From the NCBI GenBank assembly GCA_001970855.1, contig LSSN01002564.1, positions 1 to 11,400 of the forward strand: a DNA stretch of 11,400 bases. Reading direction: 5' to 3'. This document shows positions 1 to 8,435 of this stretch, one piece after another (the stretch's first letter is position 1; the number at the start of each line of letters is the position of its first letter). The stretch is from Smittium culicis. Its lineage: Eukaryota; Kickxellomycota; Harpellomycetes; Harpellales; Legeriomycetaceae. The notes under the pieces are model-generated. The model was not told the DNA's origin, searched no databases, and saw only the letters and a program-made list of their open reading frames with translations. The position numbers and the translations under genes are program-made.

Positions 1-390
1 GGTTAATATCTATATTAAAGTGTTAAGTATAAAAAAAATCATGATTTAGATCTTGTTTTTTAATAATTTAAAACAAAAAAAAAATTATTATAACAAATGC
101 TTTTTATGAAATTTTTATGTATAAAAAAAAACTTAAAATTGTATTGTTTCCTTTAGCTAAGAAGGATAGTTGCTAAAAATCAATTTTAAAAAAATAAAGC
201 TATGTGAAGAAATATGATAAAGCTAGGTCATTGGTGTTTTTTTTGTGCATATGAAAAGTTTTATAACAAAATAAAATAAATACTTATTTAAAATTATTCA
301 AAATGAATTCTTTTTTTTATAGAAAAAAAAAAAGAAATAAGTGGTTATGAGAGGGTGGATAATAACTCAAATGTTTGGGAGAAAAAAGAA
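1..390. other. A/T-rich intergenic DNA downstream of the RabGAP gene
   Basis: This stretch lies beyond the stop codon of the minus-strand RabGAP gene and should contain its 3' untranslated region and transcription end. It is full of A and T runs, for example near 61-85, 121-130 and 311-335. No open frame of useful length, RNA gene or repeat copy is visible. On the minus strand an AAATAA-like string lies near 280-290, but in DNA this AT-rich it cannot be called a poly(A) signal with confidence. Confidence 0.6.
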
Positions 391-3390
391 CTAGTTCATA
401 GCTTTTCTCAAGTCATTCCATTTATTCAATAAAGTAATGCGATCATTTTCAGAGTCTGCGTATAAAGTATTGACACGAACAAGAGCGTTTTCGAGCTCGT
501 CAGTTTTATCTTCAAGCAACTGATGCTTAATGGCAAGATCTAAATTTTTGTTTGCTAACTTTTCCATTTCATCTCTTAAAGATTCTTCGGCTTTCATTCT
601 TTCAATAGAAAGACGGGCCTCTAGTTCACGAATTTTTTCATTTTGCTTGGATATGATTTCTTGCGAATGAGATAAATCCAATTTAGTAGAGACGAACTGA
701 GACATTAGATCAGAGTGTTCAAAAGACAAAGATTGCAGCTTATCAAGCAGATGCTTATTTTCAAGCTCCAGGCGTTTATTTGTACTTTTAAGTACATCTT
801 TTGCGTCTTCTTCAAGCTTGGTTTTTTGGAGCAAAATTTCATGGTCTCGGGTCAGTCTTGCTAATCTTTTGGGAGTTACAACAGTGATTGCTTCGATATC
901 GTGCATAAACGCTTCAGCGGAACGGCTAGTATAGTATTCAAACAGTTCACCATTTGTTAAAAATTTAATTAACTGTTCAAATGGCATAGTTATCATTTTT
1001 GTTTGTGAGCGCTTCAAAACAGCCAATGATATTTGTAGAAGCGAGTCAACACCTTCAGCAAAGACTATGTCAAAAACACTAAAGACTAGGTTCATGGGAA
1101 GGCAGTAAGCGAATAAGGTCATAAACCATTGAGAGGAGTACATGCTAGATCTGACTCCTTCTTTAATAAAATGCTTAGATAGGGCAGGTAGATGTTCCTC
1201 GATAAGTCTATCAAGTTGGTAAAGTCGTAATTGCAGCAATTCCATATTCGGAATATATAGCCCACGCAATTTATAAAAATTCATTAAGCTTTTAAAAACA
1301 CAAAAAGCCTCCTCTTCTGGCATATTTAACAATAAAGGTCCAGCAATAAAGGCTAGACCTTGGCAGTATCCCAATCCGGGGTCATAAATAGAATAAGAGT
1401 GCAGAATATTGAAAAGAGAGCTTTGGCCACTTCCATCCTTTTTGAAAAATGAGTGGTCAGGAAAAGTGCGAACTAGATCACGAACTATTTGTTTATCATG
1501 GGGGGAAGGACTAGATATCAATTCACGATACTTGCTCAAAGATATAGGGTCTCTTGATGAGCTAGACAAAAGTTGCCAAACAGTTCCTCGAATTTCTTGT
1601 GGTACACCACGATGAATTTGTTTTGATAATTTATCGGAATTATTTTTAGCAACCTGCTCAAAGTTAGAAATTAAATTACCCCAAAACTCCCAATCAATTT
1701 CGTCGGCTCTTCCGTTTTTTTTCATACTATTTTTAGACTTTAAGAGTTGTCTTCCTAGTTCTTCTTTTTCGAATAAGGTGGCTTTTGGGTCATTTAATAA
1801 ATCGTTATTTTTTTCTTTGATTTGAGACAAAATAAAGGCAACAGAGGGGTTGGAACTTTCGTCATCGTACTCAGATGAATTAGTAGGATGATTGATACTG
1901 CTAGAGCTGATGCGGTTATTTGATGATTTTCCCATCCATTCACCAATTGATGAAAACATGCCTTGGGATAAAAATGATGAGTTATTAGAAGTGTTGTGCT
2001 CAGTTTGAGATATATGGGGTGGTGCCGCAGTACTAATTCCTGATTTACGGGTGAACAAAGAAGATACAGAAGTAAAGAATGTATTATTTTGGGAAGAAGT
2101 ATCGTGGGAATCATTATGGTTTATGTTGGCATTTTCTAAAATTACTGCCGAGTCAGCTTTTGCAGGATTATTTTGAATGTTTGAATGGTGTTGTGGGCTA
2201 GAAAGAGGAATTTTAGAAGCTATGTACGAAGACATGGGAGGCTGACTAGAGCGGGCTTCATTAAAAACGGGTGAAATTTTGTTAGAGGAATAGAAATCAG
2301 CAATAGAATTTCTGTAGCTACTTTGATTGGACTCCGAGGGACTCATAAGTTTAATCGGCGTCGGATGGTTGTCGGTCAAACTGATCCTTTCAGTAGATTT
2401 AATCGTGGGAAATTTTGTTGAAATATTTCCAATAATAACAGATCTGTGCTTATTTTTTCTATTCTGAGGGGAAGAGGGATCTAGGCTATTGATTTTTTTA
2501 ATAGGGATTTTGTTTGTACGAGATATATCAAATGAGCTTAATTTAATAGGCAAATTTTCACGTGAATCATTTAAAAGAGAGGATCTATTCTTTGAAGAGC
2601 TGTTATGAGTATATGATAAGTCGGATCCTGAAAAAGATTCAGAGTTTTCTAGAGGAGAGCTATAAGAGCTTTGAGGGGAGTTGATCTTTGGGGTATTGTT
2701 AATTGAGTTGTTTTGATAAGTATTTATGTTTAAATCTGCATCGGGATTGATTGAAGGGCTACTTATATTTTTAGTTGTAGGTTGAATTTTGGTATCAACA
2801 AAAGAAGGATTAATATTGGTATTTTCTTCTTCCAAAGGCATTTTAGGGATATTGTCTTCAGTTTGAGTAGTAGAGTGTAGTTGATTGGATTCAGATGATT
2901 CATAAATAGCCTGTAAAGTTTCTGAGGAGTTTTGAGAGATAGAGATAGATTTTATTCTCGAAATGTCAGTCTCGATTGAAGGGTCAAAATCTTTAAAGTT
3001 GGAATCGGAATCTTTCAATATATCTTGAGATCTATATTCGGCTAAAACATTCTGATCTGATTCGTTAGAGAATGCAGTAGTAGTGGGAGATTTTTCGGTA
3101 GTTGTGTTATTGAAATTGATTTTTTCGGAGGGAATGTCAGGTCTCGGAGCAACTACAAGTGGTGGTTCAACACTATTAGAAAGCGAATTTTCAGAAGATT
3201 TCTTGAACTTTCTACTGGAGGCAATTCTTGAATTTCGAATCCTAGTTTCTTTTGAATTACGAGAATTTGGGCCTTCGAAGACACTCTTTAAATTTTCAAA
3301 AGAGCCTGATTCAGTAGTTTCAATGATTTTTCTGCTTTCATTTTTGGAGCTATTTAAAGGGGTATTAGGATTAAGCTCAACATCAGACAT
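391..3390 (-). CDS. GYP5: TBC-domain Rab GTPase-activating protein, Gyp5/EVI5-like
   Basis: The 999-residue product is predicted to speed GTP hydrolysis by Rab GTPases; yeast Gyp5 acts on Ypt1 and Sec4 in ER-Golgi and exocytic traffic. Residues 1 to about 555 are Ser/Asn-rich, low in complexity and probably disordered. A DWEFW stretch at 566-570 leads into the TBC domain at about 595-815. Both catalytic fingers are present: IVRDLVR at 635-641 (Arg641) and GYCQG around Gln677. SSQWF near 752-756 is another TBC hallmark. Residues about 842-985 are rich in Glu, Lys and Leu and look like a coiled coil, as in Gyp5 and EVI5 proteins. The start is the first ATG after an in-frame TAA only two codons upstream. 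No introns or frameshifts are seen. The length is close to yeast Gyp5 (about 900 residues, from memory). The family is secure; the exact Rab partner and one-to-one orthology with GYP5 are inferred. Confidence 0.93.
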   Translation of the reverse strand: MSDVELNPNTPLNSSKNESRKIIETTESGSFENLKSVFEGPNSRNSKETRIRNSRIASSRKFKKSSENSLSNSVEPPLVVAPRPDIPSEKINFNNTTTEKSPTTTAFSNESDQNVLAEYRSQDILKDSDSNFKDFDPSIETDISRIKSISISQNSSETLQAIYESSESNQLHSTTQTEDNIPKMPLEEENTNINPSFVDTKIQPTTKNISSPSINPDADLNINTYQNNSINNTPKINSPQSSYSSPLENSESFSGSDLSYTHNSSSKNRSSLLNDSRENLPIKLSSFDISRTNKIPIKKINSLDPSSPQNRKNKHRSVIIGNISTKFPTIKSTERISLTDNHPTPIKLMSPSESNQSSYRNSIADFYSSNKISPVFNEARSSQPPMSSYIASKIPLSSPQHHSNIQNNPAKADSAVILENANINHNDSHDTSSQNNTFFTSVSSLFTRKSGISTAAPPHISQTEHNTSNNSSFLSQGMFSSIGEWMGKSSNNRISSSSINHPTNSSEYDDESSNPSVAFILSQIKEKNNDLLNDPKATLFEKEELGRQLLKSKNSMKKNGRADEIDWEFWGNLISNFEQVAKNNSDKLSKQIHRGVPQEIRGTVWQLLSSSSRDPISLSKYRELISSPSPHDKQIVRDLVRTFPDHSFFKKDGSGQSSLFNILHSYSIYDPGLGYCQGLAFIAGPLLLNMPEEEAFCVFKSLMNFYKLRGLYIPNMELLQLRLYQLDRLIEEHLPALSKHFIKEGVRSSMYSSQWFMTLFAYCLPMNLVFSVFDIVFAEGVDSLLQISLAVLKRSQTKMITMPFEQLIKFLTNGELFEYYTSRSAEAFMHDIEAITVVTPKRLARLTRDHEILLQKTKLEEDAKDVLKSTNKRLELENKHLLDKLQSLSFEHSDLMSQFVSTKLDLSHSQEIISKQNEKIRELEARLSIERMKAEESLRDEMEKLANKNLDLAIKHQLLEDKTDELENALVRVNTLYADSENDRITLLNKWNDLRKAMN

Positions 3391-4045
3391 CTCTTAGAAA
3401 ATTTTAAGCTATAGGTAATTTATCGTATGTATGGATAGTAAAAATGCAGAAGAAGCTGTTTAAGGGGGATAGCATAACTTGGCTATTCATTGCTAGTATA
3501 TTCTTTCCTTATATAAAAATAACTTTATGCAGTTTCACAAGAAAAAAAAGCTCAACACTTCATTTTAGGGCAAGATAAAAAAGGATTAATTGCCGTAAAG
3601 AGGGGCTCGTCCAATGGCTGCTCTGCAGATTGAAATCCTAACACAATTAAAATGAAAGAGATTGGCAGAGCATCCAATAGATGAATATACCCAGTAAAGA
3701 GAGACCAAATTTAGCAATTGTACACTGTAAGTTTACGCTGAAAATATAGCAAAACCACCGAGTCTTTAAGCATAACGGCCAATGAGTTGACAGTGATTCA
3801 CAGCCCATACGAATGGTATTTTTTAAGCCCTAGTAATCTCCACTATATTAACCATTAGAGGGCCTCATCTTCTATTTGCATCCAAAGTATAACATACGCT
3901 AAGCTATAAAGATAAACTTTTAATGCTCTTATACTAATTTACGCGATCCCTCTCAAGTGCGTAATTATGAAAAGCCAAGAAGAATAGTATCTTCATTAGA
4001 GATTTTGGACCTCTATGAGAAACAGGCTCGACAATGAAAAGTTAT
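3391..4045. other. Intergenic region upstream of the RabGAP gene
   Basis: This holds the presumed promoter and 5' leader of the RabGAP gene. The part at about 3580-3900 is visibly less AT-rich than the DNA to its right. No intact open frame, tRNA or repeat copy was found. A reading of the plus strand from about 3599 to 3890 is broken by roughly eight stop codons, no fewer than chance would give, so I do not call a pseudogene. Confidence 0.5.
3509..3515 (-). promoter_or_regulatory. Possible TATA box for the RabGAP gene
   Basis: Read on the minus strand this is TATATAA, about 120 bases upstream of the RabGAP start codon and followed by a purine stretch. Position and sequence suit a core promoter, but TATA-like strings are common in this AT-rich DNA, so it is only a candidate. 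Confidence 0.2.
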
Positions 4046-4242
4046 TTAACCCTTACTCGTCTGGTAGTCTATTTATGATCTACCAAATATAGCAAACTGT
4101 GTTCGATTAAAATAACTTAATTACGCGAGTCATATAATTATTGGTTTATAATATAAGTACAACAAATAACATATATACAAATGAATAATAAACGAATTAC
4201 TAAATTCATTTTTTTTAATGGTTGTTGTTGGGAAAGGATATA
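4046..4242 (-). mobile_element. piggyBac-like MITE, copy 1
   Basis: The copy starts with TTAA at 4046-4049 followed by CCCTTA. It ends GGGAAAGGA at 4238, with a decayed TATA where TTAA is expected. The core 4050-4238 is 189 bp, the same as four other copies. Family landmarks in this orientation are TGGTAGTCTATT near 4061, GATCTACCAAATATAGC near 4078, and AATAACTTAATTACG followed by a TATTGGTTTA-like block. It has no coding capacity. It is diverged from the better copies and so probably old. Placement in the piggyBac superfamily is inferred from the TTAA site and the CCC ends. Confidence 0.72.
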
Positions 4243-4959
4243 AAAATCAACCTATTGCTGAAATTATTACGGTTTACTTTAAAGTAATACAAACTTAATT
4301 TCCGGCTAAGGAATTCAATCCCTCAGGCATGAAGAGCCTTCAGAAATTTTCATCGCATGAAAATACAAGGCAGAAAGTTACCTATCTACATTTATTACGC
4401 CTATTCTCTTTAATGCAAAAAACGGAATTAATTTCCGCCCAATAAACATAATAGGTTGTTTACAATATCTCAAAGCAATTGATATTGTAAGCTCTTTTAC
4501 ATAAAAATTGTACAACAGAGCTGTAATTTCCCAACACAATATTTTATGGCTTTATTAAAAAAATTTTAAACTTTATTTTTATAAATAGTTTAATCAAAAA
4601 TAAAAAAACATCAAGCTCAATCAAATTAAAAAAAATCACGTTATATTGGTTTTATTCTTATCAGTTGCCACTTTTCACCGTTTTTAAAAATAAATTTGAG
4701 AGTTTATTAGTATTTATACTTTTTAAAACATATTATTTTTTTTTTGTTTGTTAAAAAATTTGCAATATGCCTTTTTTTCTTTTTGCTATATTATATAACT
4801 AGTGTTGTTTTTTATTGATAGATTTTGTAAAAAAAATTTATTATTTTAAATATGCTTTTACCACCAATCTACAATAAATTTGACTAACTCTTTTATAAGT
4901 TAGTATCCAGTATATTGGTTAATTATACTATTTAATATTGCAATTACGTATATTAAAAT
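4243..4959. other. AT-rich intergenic stretch
   Basis: No open frame or RNA gene is recognised here. The only structure I can support is the short perfect inverted repeat at 4461-4489, listed separately. The segment 4560-4860 is mostly A and T runs. Confidence 0.5.
4461..4489. repeat. Perfect 9-bp inverted repeat (hairpin)
   Basis: TACAATATC at 4461-4469 is matched by its reverse complement GATATTGTA at 4481-4489, with an 11-base loop. Role unknown; inverted repeats of this size arise by chance in AT-rich DNA. Confidence 0.5.
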
Positions 4960-5153
4960 ATAACCCTTTACTTTGCAACGCACTTATTATCAAAGGATTT
5001 AATGATTCGCCAGTAGTTTACAGCCAGTTTTTTTATTTGCTACTGCTCTACACCAGACCAATAATAAAATGAGTTTCGGAATTAAATTATTTAATAGATT
5101 TCAGTATCTATATTAGGTGGATAAAAAACAGTTTACCGCCCCATAAAGGTTAA
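4960..5153 (+). mobile_element. piggyBac-like MITE, copy 2
   Basis: The copy starts ATAA (one base off TTAA) then CCCTTTACTTTGCAACGCAC, and ends ACCGCCCCATAAAGG followed by TTAA at 5150-5153. The core 4964-5149 is 186 bp. The conserved inner block TTTCGGAATTAAATTATTT lies near 5072-5090. Its orientation is opposite to copies 1 and 4. It is non-coding, and the left boundary is one base degraded. Confidence 0.75.
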
Positions 5154-5420
5154 AATATGTTTCTACCACTGAGAATAGTAATATCAAAGATCAAAATTCG
5201 AAATTTATCGAAACATATGAAATTGCAAGCGTTATATGCCAATTTTTTTTTTTGGTCTTCACGACTCTGTCGCAAGTAATATTCCTAATTTTTTTTCCTG
5301 GTTTTTTGGTTATATATCTCTAATTTTCCATCTGCAGTTATAGTTTAGCGAACATATATTTTTATGCGTTTTGAAATTTAAATATTTTTACTAAATATTT
5401 TCGTATATAATATAATATCA

Positions 5421-5450
5421 AAAACTGTGTACCACCTATAAATGGGTTAA
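5421..5450 (+). mobile_element. Right-end fragment of the MITE family, copy 3
   Basis: The string AAAACTGTGTACCACC followed by TATAAATGGGTTAA matches the right end of the family, which reads roughly AAAAACAGTCTACCGCCC then AAAGGGTTAA. No recognisable left half is found in the 190 bases upstream, so this is either a truncated or very decayed copy. The match is short and could be accidental. Confidence 0.4.
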
Positions 5451-5511
5451 GGCATTCACAATTGTAATGCAAGAGCTAATAATGAATTAATATAACTGTC
5501 TTTATTATATA

Positions 5512-5529
5512 TGAAAAAATATTTTTTCA
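5512..5529. repeat. Perfect 18-bp palindrome
   Basis: TGAAAAAATATTTTTTCA is its own reverse complement. It sits in noncoding DNA; no function can be assigned. Confidence 0.5.
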
Positions 5530-6019
5530 CATTTGATTTTATTTATCAGTAATAATTTCTCTTTTAATCTATACGAGGGATTATTTCGAGATGTCGAACT
5601 TTTCCATTTGAATTTTCCCTACTATTTACTTCATTTTTAATTCTTATTGGAGATTATCATCGAACTGAATTATCTGATACAGCCAATATCTCTAACTACA
5701 CTAAAACCTCTGAGTTAGCAGCGCCTTAATGTGGCAACGCTCTAAGAAGGCAACTTTATGAATGTTAAATTGAAAAAATATTGATTTATTGTTTGAAGTA
5801 TACTCCATTTTTTTAAAGCGTTTTTATAGGCTAATTAAATTAAATTTGAAACATTTAGCAAATCTTATTTGTAAATTGGCTGTTTGTATTTCAAATAATC
5901 TGGCCTATCGTCAATTGCACTCTGAGAAGGCAATTCGCAGCTCTGTTGTAAAATGGCTGTAAAATGTGCCAAAATATAATTTATAACATGGAAACTAAAA
6001 CACGCACTTGACGAATTAA

Positions 6020-6050
6020 GTTTAATTTTTTATTTTTAAAAAAATTAAAC
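6020..6050. repeat. Perfect 12-bp inverted repeat (hairpin)
   Basis: GTTTAATTTTTT at 6020-6031 is matched by AAAAAATTAAAC at 6039-6050 with a 7-base A/T loop. It could be a terminator-like or cruciform structure, but no transcript is known to end here. Confidence 0.5.
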
Positions 6051-6311
6051 AGTTTAATTATTATATTTAGAATTCTAGGTTTTAGCTGATTTTTTTTGTT
6101 AATTAGTAGCTGGCTCCTTGCTAGCTATTTTTATGATTAAAAAACCTCTAAATGGCAAATTGCTATCTGAGAGGGTATTTGGACCAAAATGGGGTAAAAA
6201 TACCTGTTGCTTACTCAAAAGTTTTACTTTAATTCACAATAGCAAAAAAAAAAACAATAATAAATAAAGCTCCCCTTCTCCTAAGAATATCCCACAACAA
6301 ATATTTTTTTA

Positions 6312-6508
6312 TTAATCCTTTCCTGGGCGGTAGACTATTATTAATCTACATAATATAACCAACAGTGTTCAATTAAAACACTTTAATTACGAGGCCTAAA
6401 GAATTGTTGGTTTATTGTATTATAGCAACAAATAATAAACTTGCTTATAAATCATAACCAAATCATTGAGTTGATTTTTTTAAAGAGTGTTGAACAGGAA
6501 AGGGTTAA
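6312..6508 (-). mobile_element. piggyBac-like MITE, copy 4 (nearly intact ends)
   Basis: TTAA at 6312-6315 is followed by TCCTTTCCTGGGCGGTAGAC, and the copy ends GTTGAACAGGAAAGGG then TTAA at 6505-6508. The core 6316-6504 is exactly 189 bp and both flanking tetramers are perfect TTAA. The conserved inner block CAACAGTGTTCAATTAAAAC is present near 6361-6380, and an ATTTATAAGC-type block appears in reverse near 6446. It has no open reading frame, so any movement would need a transposase supplied from elsewhere. This is the best single copy for defining the element's limits. Confidence 0.82.
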
Positions 6509-7430
6509 AAATTGATTTTTTAATTTCTTGATATAAATAACATTAGAAATAGCGCAAACGTAAAATAGTTTTTTGATCATTCTTAAGGATAAAATGAATT
6601 ATCAACAGAATCCTTTCTATAAAAACTAATTAGCTTTTTCCTTTGTAGAGTGAGATCTATTCAAATTTTTTTCTAGAAAGAGTTTTTTTTATAATGAGAA
6701 GCAAAAAGAGGGCTATAATTTTTTAATTTTATATTCTCTTTATTTAATTTAATTTACAATATATAATATTTTAAAGCATATTATACTTAATTATTTTACA
6801 TATTCCAAAAATGAAGTTAATGAAAATTTTTAAAAAAAAGTTTTTTCTCAATTTGCTATAAAAGAATACGTATCTTATTTATATAATAATTTAGGCGTTA
6901 ATAATATTATTAAAAACAATGTGATAAATATAATTAAACATAAACAGCTAAAATTACCAGTAAACTAAAATTGTAATTAACTTTTTTGATAAGCGAATTA
7001 TATCACATATTTATTAAATTAAGCTAAAGTTAGCCTTAGCAAGCTTGGATAAACCCAGGGAATCATTTATCATAAGTATTGATATTTGAAATATTTCAAT
7101 AGCTAATATTATCGTTTCAGCTTTTAATAGCTTTAAATATTTCATTGAATTTCTGATCAAAAAATATAAAAATGTTAATCTACAAAAGATTTAAAATTGC
7201 ATATTTTATTTACTACTAAAATTAAATAAAGCAATTTTTTGATATCTTTTTCAATTATTTTATAACTATCTAACGTAATTGGATAGAGTTGCGTAATATA
7301 TTGTAGTTATCTAAAAATAAAGTGTCAACCGAAAAAAATTTCTGTCCAAAAGTGTTAAGAGATTTCAATATTTCTGTAAATCAAGTAAATGTTATATGAA
7401 AAATATATTTAACCAGTTTCAGACTCATGC
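6509..7430. other. AT-rich intergenic stretch
   Basis: The sequence is dominated by A/T runs. No open frame, RNA gene or MITE copy was recognised. A GTAAAT near 7376 and a TTTCAG at 7417-7422 could be read as intron ends just before the small frame at 7431, but this is speculative. Confidence 0.45.
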
Positions 7431-7622
7431 ATGGTTGATAGCAGCGAAAACGTATTCTGGGGGTTAGGAGGAAACCCTAAAAACCAGTTTTATAAAAAAA
7501 AAAGCACCAAGGATGACAAAGATGAAAAGCGCTCAATAATCAAAAATTACGATGTTTATCATTGTAAATTAGTTAAACTTAAGGAGGAAATAGTAGCAAC
7601 TTCTCGAAAATATACAAGATAG
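7431..7622 (+). CDS. Doubtful 63-codon Lys-rich open frame
   Basis: I do not recognise this product. The predicted 63 residues start MVDSSENVFWGLGGNPKNQ and continue into a charged, Lys-rich middle (KKKSTKDDKDEKR), ending in KYTR. The first 100 bases are less AT-rich than the surroundings. An in-frame TAA lies seven codons before the ATG, so it is not a longer intact frame unless spliced. A TTTCAG at 7417-7422 could be an intron acceptor, which would make this a 3' exon or the remnant of one. A frame of this length can also arise by chance. No domain, signal or membrane segment is visible. Confidence 0.18.
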   Translation: MVDSSENVFWGLGGNPKNQFYKKKSTKDDKDEKRSIIKNYDVYHCKLVKLKEEIVATSRKYTR

Positions 7623-8435
7623 TGTTTCTAGTAGTGAGAAATTTTCTATTAAATCTTTAATACTAGTCAGTTAAATTAGTATTTTTAAATAATATTAGAA
7701 ATTAAATTGGTGTAAATACCTGAAATAGCTTCTAGCTATAAGTATTTTATATCAGTAACGAGAATAACAAGTAAAATTAGTCTCGCTTCTTGATATAGCC
7801 ACCCAATTATCTTTTCACTTCAAAAAAAAACAAAAGAAATATGTATGTTTTTCGATTTAAGAACTGAAGTATTTAATTTGACTCTTAAGATCATGAATTT
7901 TCTGAGAATATTACTCATAAATAAAAAAATTCTTAGCACGTCTTTCTATGTGGGTTATTTTTATTTTTTACTCGTGTAATCGATTTATATGGTAAAAAGG
8001 CTATATTCAATTTCCATAGATAATTCATTTCAACTCAAAACTTGGATAATTAATCAATCTATTTTTCAAATATTATTTTAAAATCAACTAATTGGTCTAA
8101 TTTTTAACACTTGGCAAATAGGAATAAATAACTTGTGAATTATTGATAATTTAACACACTTTTTGATCCAAATAACGCACTTTTTTTACATTCTTTTCTA
8201 CTGTGTGTCTTTTAAACAGATAAAAAATCAACAAAATCCTGCTTGGTCTATTTAAGATAAAGATAAAATATAAAAATCTGTTATTATTTCAGATAGAAAT
8301 TCTAAAATTAAATGCTTTTTAACCCAAAAAAAAAAAAGATCTAGTTAACCTAGAGAGGCTATTAAAAATAAAAATGTGATTTTAATTATGTATTTATACT
8401 TTAACAATATATTAATATTTAGAAATTAGTATAAA
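7623..8435. other. AT-rich intergenic stretch downstream of the esterase gene
   Basis: No gene or MITE copy was recognised. It contains the imperfect hairpin at 7748-7797. The part next to 8435 should include the 3' untranslated region of the minus-strand esterase gene; no clear poly(A) signal can be singled out. Confidence 0.45.
7748..7797. repeat. Imperfect inverted repeat
   Basis: TATATCAGTAACGAGA at 7748-7763 pairs with TCTCGCTTCTTGATATA at 7781-7797 around a 17-base loop, with about 14 paired positions and a small internal mismatch. It could be the relic of a folded RNA or of an older inverted-repeat element. Function unknown. Confidence 0.4.

Larger units (their letters stand above)
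5154..6311. other. AT-rich intergenic stretch with repeat debris
   Basis: There is no convincing gene. It holds one end fragment of the MITE family (5421-5450), a palindrome (5512-5529), a longer hairpin (6020-6050) and three occurrences of a CTCTGAGAAGG-like motif at 5740-5753, 5920-5933 and about 6161-6175 that may mark a second, older repeat family. Confidence 0.5.

Noticed and set aside
1409..1615. 68-codon open frame on the plus strand
   Set aside because: It lies opposite the TBC domain of the RabGAP gene, whose catalytic motifs prove the other strand is coding; this is a shadow frame.
1794..2114. 106-codon minus-strand frame
   Set aside because: It overlaps the RabGAP gene in another frame, and its hydrophobic composition comes from frame-shifted Ser/Asn codons.
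3083..3397. 104-codon open frame on the plus strand at the start of the RabGAP gene
   Set aside because: It is the complement of the Ser-rich coding sequence, which rarely produces stops on the opposite strand; no domain is visible.
3599..3890. Possible decayed transposon or gene reading on the plus strand
   Set aside because: The frame reads plausibly in patches and its stops are all TAA or TGA, as C-to-T decay would give, but stops are as frequent as chance predicts and I recognise no domain.
4095..4112. GTTCGATTAAA as a tRNA B-box
   Set aside because: It lies within MITE copy 1 at a conserved family position, and no A-box, cloverleaf or anticodon stem can be drawn around it.
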